Assembly: GCA_009929485.1 (NCBI GenBank)
Contig: SAAJ01000011.1
Coordinates: forward strand, 1-64,000
DNA length: 64,000 nt
Direction: 5' to 3'
DNA from: Negativicutes bacterium
GTDB taxonomy: Bacteria; Bacillota; Negativicutes; Anaeromusales; Anaeromusaceae
Part shown: positions 9,318 through 16,569 of the stretch, piece by piece
How the letters are laid out: every line of letters begins with the position of its first letter
Numbering within the stretch: the stretch's first letter is position 1
Position numbers and translations under genes: made by a program
Notes under the pieces: generated by a model
What the model saw: only the letters and a program-made list of their open reading frames with translations
Databases searched by the model: none
Told to the model about the DNA's origin: nothing

Positions 9318-9593
9318 TTACTCTTCTGTATGACGAGGATTTTTATTAACAATAACCGCCGCCATACTGATTGCACTAATCACATCGACCGTAAATTGCG
9401 CTTCCAGCCCTCTGATTTTAGTGAAAATCTCGCCACGGTCTGTGGCGACATAGCGCGGCGGCAGAAAATTCAGCGCCAAGGCCGCCAAATCATTCCGGCA
9501 GCGCGGACAGCGGCAGACGTTTTCAGGGTACGAATCCAAGACGCGATCCAAATGGCTCCAGACCAGTTCTTCCATGCAGTTTTTTACATTCAT
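9318..9593 (-). CDS. late competence protein ComFB-like
   Basis: The 91-residue protein begins MNVKNCMEELVWSHLDRVL and contains CRCPRCRNDLAALALNFLPP followed by RYVATDRGEIF, the pattern of the ComFB family (Bacillus late competence operon, exact function unknown). The CxCxxC cluster suggests metal binding. AAAGGAGG lies eight bases before the ATG, and the start follows immediately after the stop of the upstream pilin-like gene. Its position inside a pilus operon supports a link to DNA uptake or pilus regulation. Confidence 0.8.
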   Translation of the reverse strand: MNVKNCMEELVWSHLDRVLDSYPENVCRCPRCRNDLAALALNFLPPRYVATDRGEIFTKIRGLEAQFTVDVISAISMAAVIVNKNPRHTEE

Positions 9594-10604
9594 TCAAAGG
9601 CCCTCCTTTAATTCGTAAGTATTCCAGGAACGAAGCAAAAAGACATCTGCACTAGCAGAAGGAAGCTCTGAAAATAACGGCGGCGCAGCTCCGTATAAAT
9701 GAGCTTGTTCGCCAATCTGAAGAAAGTCCTTGCTCCAAGCTCCTCCAACAAGCTGCACCCGGTCGCCCGCTATCAAATGCTGTCCGGCCCATAACCATAC
9801 TTGTTCCAGTTTGGCATCATGGCCGACAATAATGGAGCCGCTCGCCGCCAACAGCCACGGACCTCGAAAGTGATAGTAGGCAGGTACATAGACATCGCCA
9901 TCCACATAAACCGTACCGCTGGCCCCCAGACCGACCGAAGGCTGCACGAGCAACAGCGTGCCGGAATAATAAAAATCGCCGTTAACAAATTGATCCGGCG
10001 ACAACAAGGGCGCATCGCGGTGTCCAGCAATAGGAGGAGTTGGCACCGTCAAGTCTGCCGCAGGATGGCAGCCGCCCACGCTCACGCCCCCATCGGTCTC
10101 AATTTTTTGTCCTAAACAAGGGCCATCCACAAAAACGCCTTGCCTGCCGTGTATCGTTCCTCCTGCTGAAACTAAGCCTTGCAAATAGTCCTGCTCACTC
10201 AAAAACAAATCGCGTTCCGTCGCCAGCAAGCAGCGAGAAAGAGTCAAGGAAAGGTCGGCTTCCACAACTAACTGCCGTGCTTCTCCCTGGCAATTCGCCT
10301 GAGACACCAACAGACGACGCCAGGGCTGGCGAGCTAAAATGCTTACTTTATAAGTTCCTTCACTGCCTAGGTTACGGCTATACGAGCCGTTAAACGCCCT
10401 ATCAGAAGCTAATTTGACGATACCATCCTGAATTCCTGCTTCTGCCAGATATTGCGCCTGAATTCCCCGGCTCAAGGCGGCGGCGGTAGCCGCTTCGCTA
10501 TGTACATAAGCTGCAATGCCAGTTCCTAGAGCTAACAGAAAAAAACAAAGAACCAAAACGGAAACAAGAATAGACCCTCTTTTTCTTCGGTCTTTACAAC
10601 CCAT
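9594..10604 (-). CDS. PilX/GspK-like minor pilin with a beta-helix-like body
   Basis: The 336-residue protein starts with a basic leader and then GSILVSVLVLCFFLLALGTG. This is a type III/IV prepilin-like signal whose residue 5 after the Gly is Ser, not Glu. Lack of Glu5 is the hallmark of the tip pseudopilin GspK/PilX. Residues about 45-70 (YLAEAGIQDGIVKLA) match the PilX N-terminal pattern. The middle (about 130-300) has repeating short Gly/Val strands that resemble a right-handed beta-helix rather than a normal pilin head. The ATG at 10604 has GGGGG seven bases upstream. An in-frame GTG six codons earlier is less likely. The gene overlaps the previous one by 11 bases. Confidence 0.7.
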   Translation of the reverse strand: MGCKDRRKRGSILVSVLVLCFFLLALGTGIAAYVHSEAATAAALSRGIQAQYLAEAGIQDGIVKLASDRAFNGSYSRNLGSEGTYKVSILARQPWRRLLVSQANCQGEARQLVVEADLSLTLSRCLLATERDLFLSEQDYLQGLVSAGGTIHGRQGVFVDGPCLGQKIETDGGVSVGGCHPAADLTVPTPPIAGHRDAPLLSPDQFVNGDFYYSGTLLLVQPSVGLGASGTVYVDGDVYVPAYYHFRGPWLLAASGSIIVGHDAKLEQVWLWAGQHLIAGDRVQLVGGAWSKDFLQIGEQAHLYGAAPPLFSELPSASADVFLLRSWNTYELKEGL

Positions 10605-11193
10605 GTCCACGCCCCCAACCACTGCAGGAAGCGGCTTGTGTTTCCAGCGACAATAGCTTTTGCCCGTCTTGTACTGTCAGCTGAATGCGCACGTTGTCTA
10701 CACCGCCGCTATGAATAAGAGTAAACGCACAATGGCGCAACGGCAAGGTTCGCACGGCCCCTGCGCCGCTGCTTACCGGCTGAGCGCCGCCTCCGTTCTG
10801 TTCCCGCCGTAACAACAGCATAGATTGATCAAAGCAATAGCTGACATTCGTACAAGGTTTTTCCGCCTGATATTTCATATAAAGTTTTAAATGCGTTGAG
10901 TCCGGCACCTCCACATAGCTGGCCAGCATCACATCCCTGGCAATAGCATCTATCAAAAAGCGAGCTTCCCTCTGCAAAAGAATTTGCGTGAAACTTTCCT
11001 GCGTCAGCGCTACGCCTAGTTTAGCTGCAGGAACTACACAACTCAGCAGTGCGCTCCATAGCAACATGGCGACCAGGAGTTCCGCTAAAGTAACCCCCCT
11101 GGAATTTGCGATCCCAAGCCTTTTTCTCAGGGAAGCAAGGTGCTGTATTGCAGTTCGTGCCTGAGACCATCTGCGCCTTGCCAGCCGAACCAT
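10594..11193 (-). CDS. PilW/GspJ-like minor pseudopilin
   Basis: The prepilin motif GVTLAELLVAMLLWSALL has Glu at position 5 after the cleavage Gly, so the protein should be processed by prepilin peptidase. The 199-residue start is set by a strong GGAGG seven bases upstream of the ATG at 11193. Earlier in-frame codons lie wholly inside the preceding gene. The leader of about 33 residues is long for a type IV prepilin. The C-terminal half (YCFDQSMLLLRREQNG, then VRIQLTVQDG) fits the PilW/GspJ beta-rich head. It overlaps the preceding gene by 67 bases. Confidence 0.72.
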   Translation of the reverse strand: MVRLARRRWSQARTAIQHLASLRKRLGIANSRGVTLAELLVAMLLWSALLSCVVPAAKLGVALTQESFTQILLQREARFLIDAIARDVMLASYVEVPDSTHLKLYMKYQAEKPCTNVSYCFDQSMLLLRREQNGGGAQPVSSGAGAVRTLPLRHCAFTLIHSGGVDNVRIQLTVQDGQKLLSLETQAASCSGWGRGHGL

Positions 11194-11495
11194 ACAACCG
11201 CCTCCTTTAAGGAGGGGCTGGCTGTGCTGCTCTGCAACGTTCGGCGGCACTGCACGACCAAGCTTCCTGAAAGCTGCCGCTCTTCCTGTCCTGGGAGAGC
11301 TTCCCCTGTGCGCAGTCGTTCCATTTCTTCCTGCGCTGCCAGCGCCGCCAACGAACGCGCTTTGGCTTCTTGCACGGCAAGCCATTCCGTCTTCAAAAAA
11401 GCAAAAACAGCGCCGCCGACACTGAAAAAGATAAAAAAAGCCAGCAACGCTTCCGCTAAGATAATTCCTGCCTGCGTCTTCTTACATCCAGCCAT
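11127..11495 (-). CDS. PilV/GspI-like minor pseudopilin
   Basis: The 122-residue protein has a leader of ten residues and the motif GIILAEALLAFFIFFSVGG, with Glu five residues after the Gly, typical of prepilin peptidase substrates. GAGG lies six bases before the ATG at 11495. The head (about 30-120) is short and contains LAALAAQEEMERLRTG, which matches GspI/PilV proteins. It overlaps both neighbours, which points to coupled translation with the other minor pilins. Confidence 0.72.
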   Translation of the reverse strand: MAGCKKTQAGIILAEALLAFFIFFSVGGAVFAFLKTEWLAVQEAKARSLAALAAQEEMERLRTGEALPGQEERQLSGSLVVQCRRTLQSSTASPSLKEAVVWFGWQGADGLRHELQYSTLLP

Positions 11496-11961
11496 TGCGC
11501 ACCTCAATCCGCCCCGGCATATCCAAGACTACGTTCATTGCCTGCGTCGGCCAACGATTGCGCCGTAATGTCAGGGTAACGCCAACAGGCATACGCCCGG
11601 CTTGATTAAATTGAACTTGACGACCGCAGGGAGAATTGACTACCACTTCGTCAGGCAGTTGAACGGTCTTGCAAACAGCTCCGTTTCGCAGCAATTGATA
11701 GCCCGTAATCGGAACGCCAACAAAATATAACGAGGGAAATACGGGCTGCTCATAAAGGCGATCCGACGTTCCCATGGCTGTATTAACCGACCACTGTCGC
11801 AGCAAAGCTAAATCCGCCGCCAACTGTTGCGCCCCTACCTCCGTAGGGGCGCCTCTAGGCAGCCGCCAATAAAGCGCACTTGCCGCCATCAAGATCATAA
11901 TTACTGAGCAAATCACCAACAGTTCTAGCAGCGAAGCTCCTTGCTGGCGAAATTGTTGCAT
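11482..11961 (-). CDS. FimT/GspH-like pseudopilin
   Basis: The 159-residue protein begins MQQFRQQGASLLELLVI, a classical short prepilin leader with Gly at 8 and Glu five residues later, followed by a hydrophobic helix. The order GspH, GspI, GspJ and GspK in this operon is the order of the minor pseudopilins that form a pilus tip. GGGAGG is eight bases before the ATG. It is the first pilus gene, 130 bases after the tyrA stop, and could have its own weak promoter in that gap. Confidence 0.75.
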   Translation of the reverse strand: MQQFRQQGASLLELLVICSVIMILMAASALYWRLPRGAPTEVGAQQLAADLALLRQWSVNTAMGTSDRLYEQPVFPSLYFVGVPITGYQLLRNGAVCKTVQLPDEVVVNSPCGRQVQFNQAGRMPVGVTLTLRRNRWPTQAMNVVLDMPGRIEVRNGWM

Positions 11962-12091
11962 CCCAAGCGCCTCCCGACCTATCCAGTCCTGCTAATTCCG
12001 CTTTGGAATTCACATAACTTTTACATATTGTATAGGTCTTCGTCGCTCACTAATAACTTCCTGCCTTAAGTTTGCAAATTTCCGAAGTAAA

Positions 12092-12952
12092 TTAACGTAA
12101 ATCCATCAGCCAGCTTTCCCGAAAGGTGCGTGCCTGCAAAAAATAAGCATGCAGCTTCTGCCGATCTCCGGCCTCAACCGCTTGAGCGCATTCTGCAAGA
12201 ATATCCTGCAGCTTCCCGATTTGCCGGTGTATCTGCGCAGCATTGCTAATGCAAATATCCGCCCACATGTCTGCATCGGAGGAAGCAATGCGCGTAGTGT
12301 CTCGAAAGCCGCCCCCCGCCATTTGCACCCGAGCGTCTCCCAGCTCGGCCCTAGCTAACAAATGCACCAGCGCTGCCGCCGTTACATGGGGAATATGGCT
12401 AATTACAGCCGCCCATTGGTCATGCTCTTGAGGATGCATGACGGCAACCTTAGCCCCCAAGGGAAGCAGCAGGGTTCGCAACATTTCCACTTGCGCCTCT
12501 GAAGCTCTTTTCCCAGGCAGCAGCAAATACCACTGTCCCTGAAACAGGTTTTTTTGCGCCGCTTTCATGCCGCTTCTTTCGCCGCCAGCCATAGGGTGCC
12601 CGCCAATATAAGAACAATGCTCCGGCAACAGCGCTTCTAACGCTTCTGAAACAGCCGATTTAGTGCTTCCCACATCGGAAACAACGCATCCGGCAGGTAA
12701 TTTTTCCGCAATTTCGGCCATTAAAGACGCCATTTGCAGTACTGGTGTCGCCAGAATGACAATGTCAGCCTGCGCCACCGCCTCAACAGCGGTAGCAAAG
12801 CAAATGTCCGCAGCTCCTCGTTCCAGCGCCAACTGCCTTGCTGCCTCCGCTTTATCAAATCCATGTACAAACACATCGGCGCCGCTGTTCCGCAGCGCCA
12901 TGCCCAAAGAACCGCCAATCAGGCCTAAGCCTAAAATCGCAACCCGCTTCAC
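12092..12952 (-). CDS. tyrA: prephenate dehydrogenase
   Basis: The enzyme oxidatively decarboxylates prephenate to 4-hydroxyphenylpyruvate for tyrosine synthesis with NAD(P). The 286-residue protein has the Rossmann motif GLGLIGGSLG (8-17) and the substrate region HPMAGGERSGMKAA with the catalytic His nearby. There is no C-terminal ACT domain and no fused chorismate mutase, so feedback control must come from elsewhere, for example the T-box. The GTG start overlaps the aroF stop by four bases. Confidence 0.95.
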   Translation of the reverse strand: MKRVAILGLGLIGGSLGMALRNSGADVFVHGFDKAEAARQLALERGAADICFATAVEAVAQADIVILATPVLQMASLMAEIAEKLPAGCVVSDVGSTKSAVSEALEALLPEHCSYIGGHPMAGGERSGMKAAQKNLFQGQWYLLLPGKRASEAQVEMLRTLLLPLGAKVAVMHPQEHDQWAAVISHIPHVTAAALVHLLARAELGDARVQMAGGGFRDTTRIASSDADMWADICISNAAQIHRQIGKLQDILAECAQAVEAGDRQKLHAYFLQARTFRESWLMDLR

Positions 12953-13965
12953 GATAGGCTCCTACCCATCAAACCGGCAAAGGAGCGAACCTCGTTCATC
13001 AAAAGATTAAAATTCTTAGGCGTCAAGGACTGATTGCCATCACAAAGAGCCCGCGCCGGTTCCGGGTGAACTTCTACCATCAGGCCGTCAGCACCAGCGG
13101 CAATGGCGGCTCTGGCCATCGGCGCCACCAGGTTCCACTTACCGGTAGCATGACTCGGGTCCACGATAACCGGCAGATGGCTTAACATTTTCGCAGCCGC
13201 AACAGCGCTCAGGTCCAAGGTATTGCGCGTGAATGGCTCAAAGGTCCTTATCCCTCGTTCACAAAGGACCAATTGAAAATTCCCTTCGCGCAAGATGTAC
13301 TCAGACGCCTGCAGCCATTCTTCAATCGTCGCCGACAAGCCCCGCTTCAACAAAACCGGCTTGCCTTTCTTGCCCACTGCCTGCAGCAGCTTGAAGTTCT
13401 GCATATTGCGAGCGCCGATTTGCAGCATGTCCGCGTAATTGCTTACCAGATCCAAAGATTCCACATCCACCACTTCGGTAACCACTTGCAGGCCCACTTC
13501 CTGACTGACTTCCGCCAAAAACTTCAGGCCTTGCTCCTCCAGCCCTTGAAACGCGTAAGGAGAAGTGCGCGGCTTGTAGGCGCCGCCCCTTAGAAATTGA
13601 GCGCCGCCGGCTTTTACCGCCAGGGCCGCTTCCCGCAGTTGTTCCTTGCTTTCCACAGCGCAAGGTCCCGCCATGACGGCCAATTCTGTACCGCCAATCT
13701 GCGCGTCGCCAACCGTTACGATGGTATTGCTTTCCTTAACATCCCGGCTCACCAAATTCAGCCCCGAGCTGACAGGCACTGCTTTTTCAACACCAGGCAG
13801 CGCTTCTAAGGCCAGTACGTCAATCGCCTCCCGCGCGCCAATTACGCCAATAATCGTATGGGTGGAGCCGTCCGAAAGATGCGGACGCAAGCCTGCCTGC
13901 TCAATGTATTCCACTACACGCTGTACGTCTTCCTGGTGGGCGTTCTTTTTCATAACTACGATCAT
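12949..13965 (-). CDS. aroF: 3-deoxy-7-phosphoheptulonate synthase (type I beta)
   Basis: The enzyme condenses PEP and erythrose 4-phosphate into DAHP, the entry step of the shikimate pathway. The 338-residue protein has an N-terminal ferredoxin-like regulatory domain (about 1-70) and then the KDO8P-synthase-like barrel with GPCAVES (100-106) and RGGAYKPRTSPYAFQG. The fused small domain is typical of the Thermotoga/Firmicutes type and usually mediates feedback inhibition by tyrosine or phenylalanine. GGAG lies nine bases upstream of the ATG. A Tyr-type T-box and a tiny ORF precede it. Confidence 0.96.
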   Translation of the reverse strand: MIVVMKKNAHQEDVQRVVEYIEQAGLRPHLSDGSTHTIIGVIGAREAIDVLALEALPGVEKAVPVSSGLNLVSRDVKESNTIVTVGDAQIGGTELAVMAGPCAVESKEQLREAALAVKAGGAQFLRGGAYKPRTSPYAFQGLEEQGLKFLAEVSQEVGLQVVTEVVDVESLDLVSNYADMLQIGARNMQNFKLLQAVGKKGKPVLLKRGLSATIEEWLQASEYILREGNFQLVLCERGIRTFEPFTRNTLDLSAVAAAKMLSHLPVIVDPSHATGKWNLVAPMARAAIAAGADGLMVEVHPEPARALCDGNQSLTPKNFNLLMNEVRSFAGLMGRSLS

Positions 13966-13980
13966 GATAAATATCTCCTT

Positions 13981-14058
13981 TTAGGCGCCGCAGGGCGCAT
14001 TTATTTTTTTCCTCGTTTTTTGAATGCACTGTATCTGATAGGCATAGCCATCTTCCAT
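13981..14058 (-). CDS. 25-residue ORF between the T-box and aroF
   Basis: An ATG with an excellent AAGGAGG eight bases upstream opens a 25-codon frame starting MEDGYAYQIQCIQKTRKKIN and ending APCGA. It begins 22 bases after the T-run of the T-box terminator and ends 16 bases before the aroF ATG. It would therefore be translated only from transcripts that read through. It has two Tyr near the start and a basic middle. I do not recognise it. It may be a leader peptide, a small protein, or simply a device that loads ribosomes ahead of aroF. Confidence 0.5.
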   Translation of the reverse strand: MEDGYAYQIQCIQKTRKKINAPCGA

Positions 14059-14080
14059 GGCAACCACCTCCTTAAAAAAC

Positions 14081-14360
14081 AAAAAGCACCCGTCCCCTCT
14101 CAGGGACGGATGCATGCATCCGCGGTACCACCCTGCTTGCAAAGCAAGCCTCTCATTTAGGTACAGGCTGGTCAATGCCGATACCTTAGCCTCTGATAAC
14201 GGTGGCGCTCCGTCGTATCCTACTTGGAAAAATTCCGTTCGGACCGCAGCTCACGAGTGTATTTCCACCGTCTTCTTTACTGTGTCACAGCGCCCCACAG
14301 CTCTCTGTAAAAGAAATTCGATGTACTTCTCCCGGTCATTGCCTGTTCTTTTTTTCCTTG
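14081..14360 (-). promoter_or_regulatory. T-box riboswitch leader, predicted tRNA-Tyr specific
   Basis: The 14-base antiterminator signature AGGGTGGTACCGCG is at 14134-14121. A terminator follows (14113-14103 with 14096-14086, then five T). Stem I carries AGAGAG (from 14304) and the specifier region GGAAATACACTCGTGAGCTG. By alignment with the valS leader in this window, the specifier codon is TAC (Tyr) at 14261-14259. Uncharged tRNA-Tyr should prevent termination and switch on aroF, tyrA and what follows. Confidence 0.92.
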
Positions 14361-14366
14361 GGTCTT

Positions 14367-14395
14367 ACTATAACAGGCAAGTACAAACAAGTCAA
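14367..14395 (-). promoter_or_regulatory. sigma-A type promoter of the aro T-box operon
   Basis: TTGACT (14395-14390), 17 bases, and TATAGT (14372-14367) form a near-consensus promoter. Transcription would begin about 14360, at the 5' edge of the T-box leader. No clear terminator separates it from rng upstream. Confidence 0.85.
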
Positions 14396-14431
14396 TACAT
14401 TTTACCTGTTTCGTAAAATTTTCTTTTTCTG

Positions 14432-15850
14432 TTAGCCTAGGAGTACATATTGTTCTGGCTGTAAGGACGTATTTCTCTCCACGGAGAACGAACGACAAAA
14501 CTCTTTTTCCCATTGCCGCAAACGCTGTCCTAAAAAAGGCTGTTCCGCCAGAAAAGCCGACAACTGCAGTGTCACATTTCCCTGGAGCAAATTCTGCCGC
14601 TGCCGCCGCCGAAGTTCGCGAGCTACTTCTAAAAAAATAGTTTCACTGGAGCGAATGCGGCCGCGACCGCTGCAGCAAGGACAGGGCGCATGCAGCAAGG
14701 CGCCGATGCTCTGCCGCGATTTCTTGCGAGTCATTTCTAATAGGCCTAAAGCCGTAAAGCCCATAACATGTGTTTTGGTTCGATCCCGGCGCAATTCTTT
14801 TTGCAACGCCTCCATAACTCCCTGGCGCGCTTCTTCGCTCTCCATATCGATAAAATCAATAATGATAATACCGCCGATATCGCGCAACCGCAGTTGTCGA
14901 GCTATCACTTGCGCCGCTTCCAGATTGGCGTGATACACAGTTTCAGCCAACGTACTTTTACCAATAAATTTCCCTGTGTTTACATCAATTGCAGTAAGCG
15001 CCTCGGTCTGATCAATAACAATAAAACCGCCGCAGTCCAAGGGGATTTCTCTACCGGATAAAAGAGCCAGCTGCTCCTCCACGCCAAAACGCACATACAT
15101 GTCTTCTTTGGCTGTATATAGTTTCACTCGCTCCGCCAGTTCCTGAGAAATGCGCAACAGTAATTCCCGCATGCGTTGGTATGCATCGCCTTGATCCACA
15201 AGCACTTCCTCTATATCCTGGGTGAACTGGTCTCGGATCAGGCGAATGACTAAGTCAGCATCCCGATACAGCAGATGCGGCGCCTGGCTGCGTTGATGCC
15301 GCGCCAGCAGAGTTTGCCAAAGATTGCAAAGGTAGGCTATATCTTTTTCCAGATCCTCCCGGCCTGAACCTGCCGCTACAGTACGCACAATCAGACCCAT
15401 GCCCTCTGGCCGCAGTGATTCAGCCAGCTCTTTCAAGCGTTCTCGTTCTTCTTCCTGCTCAATACGTCTGGAAACGCCAACATAATCAGCGCCAGGCATC
15501 AGTACCACATAGCGTCCTGGCAGAGTAATCTGCGCCGTAGCGCGGGGGCCTTTACTGCCTACTGCATCCTTCGCAATCTGTATAATCAGCTCCTGCCCGA
15601 CACTCAGGGAGCCGGCCTGCGCCGAAGCTTCCGGCAAATCGCCTAAATACAAAAAAGCGTTTTTCTCTGTCCCAATATCAATAAAGGCTGCCTGCATCCC
15701 AGGCAGAACATTTTGTACCTGTCCCTTGTAAATATTACCAACCAGCGGACCTGCCCCTTGACGTTCCGCGGCAATTTCCAAAAGAATGTCGTCTTCGCAA
15801 AGAGCCAGACGCGTCTCTTCGGGGGTCACATTTACCAAATACCGTCTCAT
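14432..15850 (-). CDS. rng: ribonuclease G/E family endoribonuclease
   Basis: This cytoplasmic endonuclease functions in rRNA maturation and mRNA decay. The 472-residue protein has an N-terminal S1-like RNA-binding segment (VGNIYKGQVQNVLPGMQAAF), the DNase I-like catalytic core with ALTAIDVNTGKFIG (catalytic Asp), and DIGGIIIIDFIDM. It also has the zinc-link motif CPCCSGRGRI near residue 390. It lacks the long C-terminal scaffold of RNase E, so it is RNase G-like. Its start overlaps the previous gene by four bases. Confidence 0.95.
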   Translation of the reverse strand: MRRYLVNVTPEETRLALCEDDILLEIAAERQGAGPLVGNIYKGQVQNVLPGMQAAFIDIGTEKNAFLYLGDLPEASAQAGSLSVGQELIIQIAKDAVGSKGPRATAQITLPGRYVVLMPGADYVGVSRRIEQEEERERLKELAESLRPEGMGLIVRTVAAGSGREDLEKDIAYLCNLWQTLLARHQRSQAPHLLYRDADLVIRLIRDQFTQDIEEVLVDQGDAYQRMRELLLRISQELAERVKLYTAKEDMYVRFGVEEQLALLSGREIPLDCGGFIVIDQTEALTAIDVNTGKFIGKSTLAETVYHANLEAAQVIARQLRLRDIGGIIIIDFIDMESEEARQGVMEALQKELRRDRTKTHVMGFTALGLLEMTRKKSRQSIGALLHAPCPCCSGRGRIRSSETIFLEVARELRRRQRQNLLQGNVTLQLSAFLAEQPFLGQRLRQWEKEFCRSFSVERNTSLQPEQYVLLG

Positions 15851-16569
15851 GACGGCATGGCCTCCACAACCTCACCAGTTCCAAACAGGCTTTGCTCTTG
15901 GCCTTGCGCATCGTCGACGTACAAGCCCACGCGATGAATCCGCGCCGCAGCCCGCCAGCGTTGTCCCTGCCCTGCTAACGCTCCTGCCGCTTCAACCACC
16001 TCCACAGGCTTCATACTGCCTGTAGGCGTGATACGAATGGAAAAAGAAAGAGCGCACTCCTCATCTGACAACCGCTGCACGGTCAATGTTCCCGGCACAT
16101 ACGTCTTGGCGTCAATCGCCCGATTTCCTTTGGGTGACAGCTTAGTATACGGAACGGTTGCGGCATTTTGAAAAGCCGCAGCCCCTTGAACCGCTTCTAT
16201 TTCGGGCAGACGCAAAACCACGCGGTAAGAAGCGCGATTAATTTGCGACATCAAAGAGGGCGCGCGCTCCGGCAGATAGCACAACCGTTTCACGCGAATA
16301 CCCCGAGGCAAGGCTTGGTTCAGCCTGGCGGCGCAGTCCTCTAACGCCACCGTCTCCGTTAGTTCTAAATCCATATACTCCCCTTCGCTGGTTACTCCCA
16401 CCGACAAAGCCGAAGCAAAGGCCAGTTTCATGTGCGGATTGAACCCTTCGGAATACGCCGCAGGCAGTTTGGCCCGACGGATGGCCCGTTCCATGGCGCG
16501 GGCATAATCCAAATGCGAAATAAAGCAAACTTCTTCTTCTTTGGTAATCTCCATCCGAACCTTATGCAT
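15847..16569 (-). CDS. radical SAM-linked protein (TIGR03936/DUF2344 family)
   Basis: The 240-residue protein starts MHKVRMEITKEEEVCFISHLD and contains RRAKLPAAYSEGFNPHMKLAFASALSVGVTS-type sequence. This family is always found beside, or fused to, the B12-binding radical SAM protein encoded just upstream here, and its function is unknown. There is no Cys cluster. GGAGGAG lies seven bases before the ATG. It overlaps both neighbours. The likely role is partner or substrate-handling subunit for the radical SAM enzyme, possibly in RNA or ribosome modification given the neighbouring rng. Confidence 0.85.
   Translation of the reverse strand: MHKVRMEITKEEEVCFISHLDYARAMERAIRRAKLPAAYSEGFNPHMKLAFASALSVGVTSEGEYMDLELTETVALEDCAARLNQALPRGIRVKRLCYLPERAPSLMSQINRASYRVVLRLPEIEAVQGAAAFQNAATVPYTKLSPKGNRAIDAKTYVPGTLTVQRLSDEECALSFSIRITPTGSMKPVEVVEAAGALAGQGQRWRAAARIHRVGLYVDDAQGQEQSLFGTGEVVEAMPS

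Noticed and set aside
11194-11385. A 64-residue N-terminal extension of the PilW-like gene
   Set aside because: It overlaps the preceding pilin gene in another frame, and a GGAGG-led ATG at 11193 gives a normal prepilin.
13981-14175. A 64-codon frame running through the T-box terminator
   Set aside because: Its first 39 codons are the leader RNA. Only the last 25, after the ribosome site, are credible.
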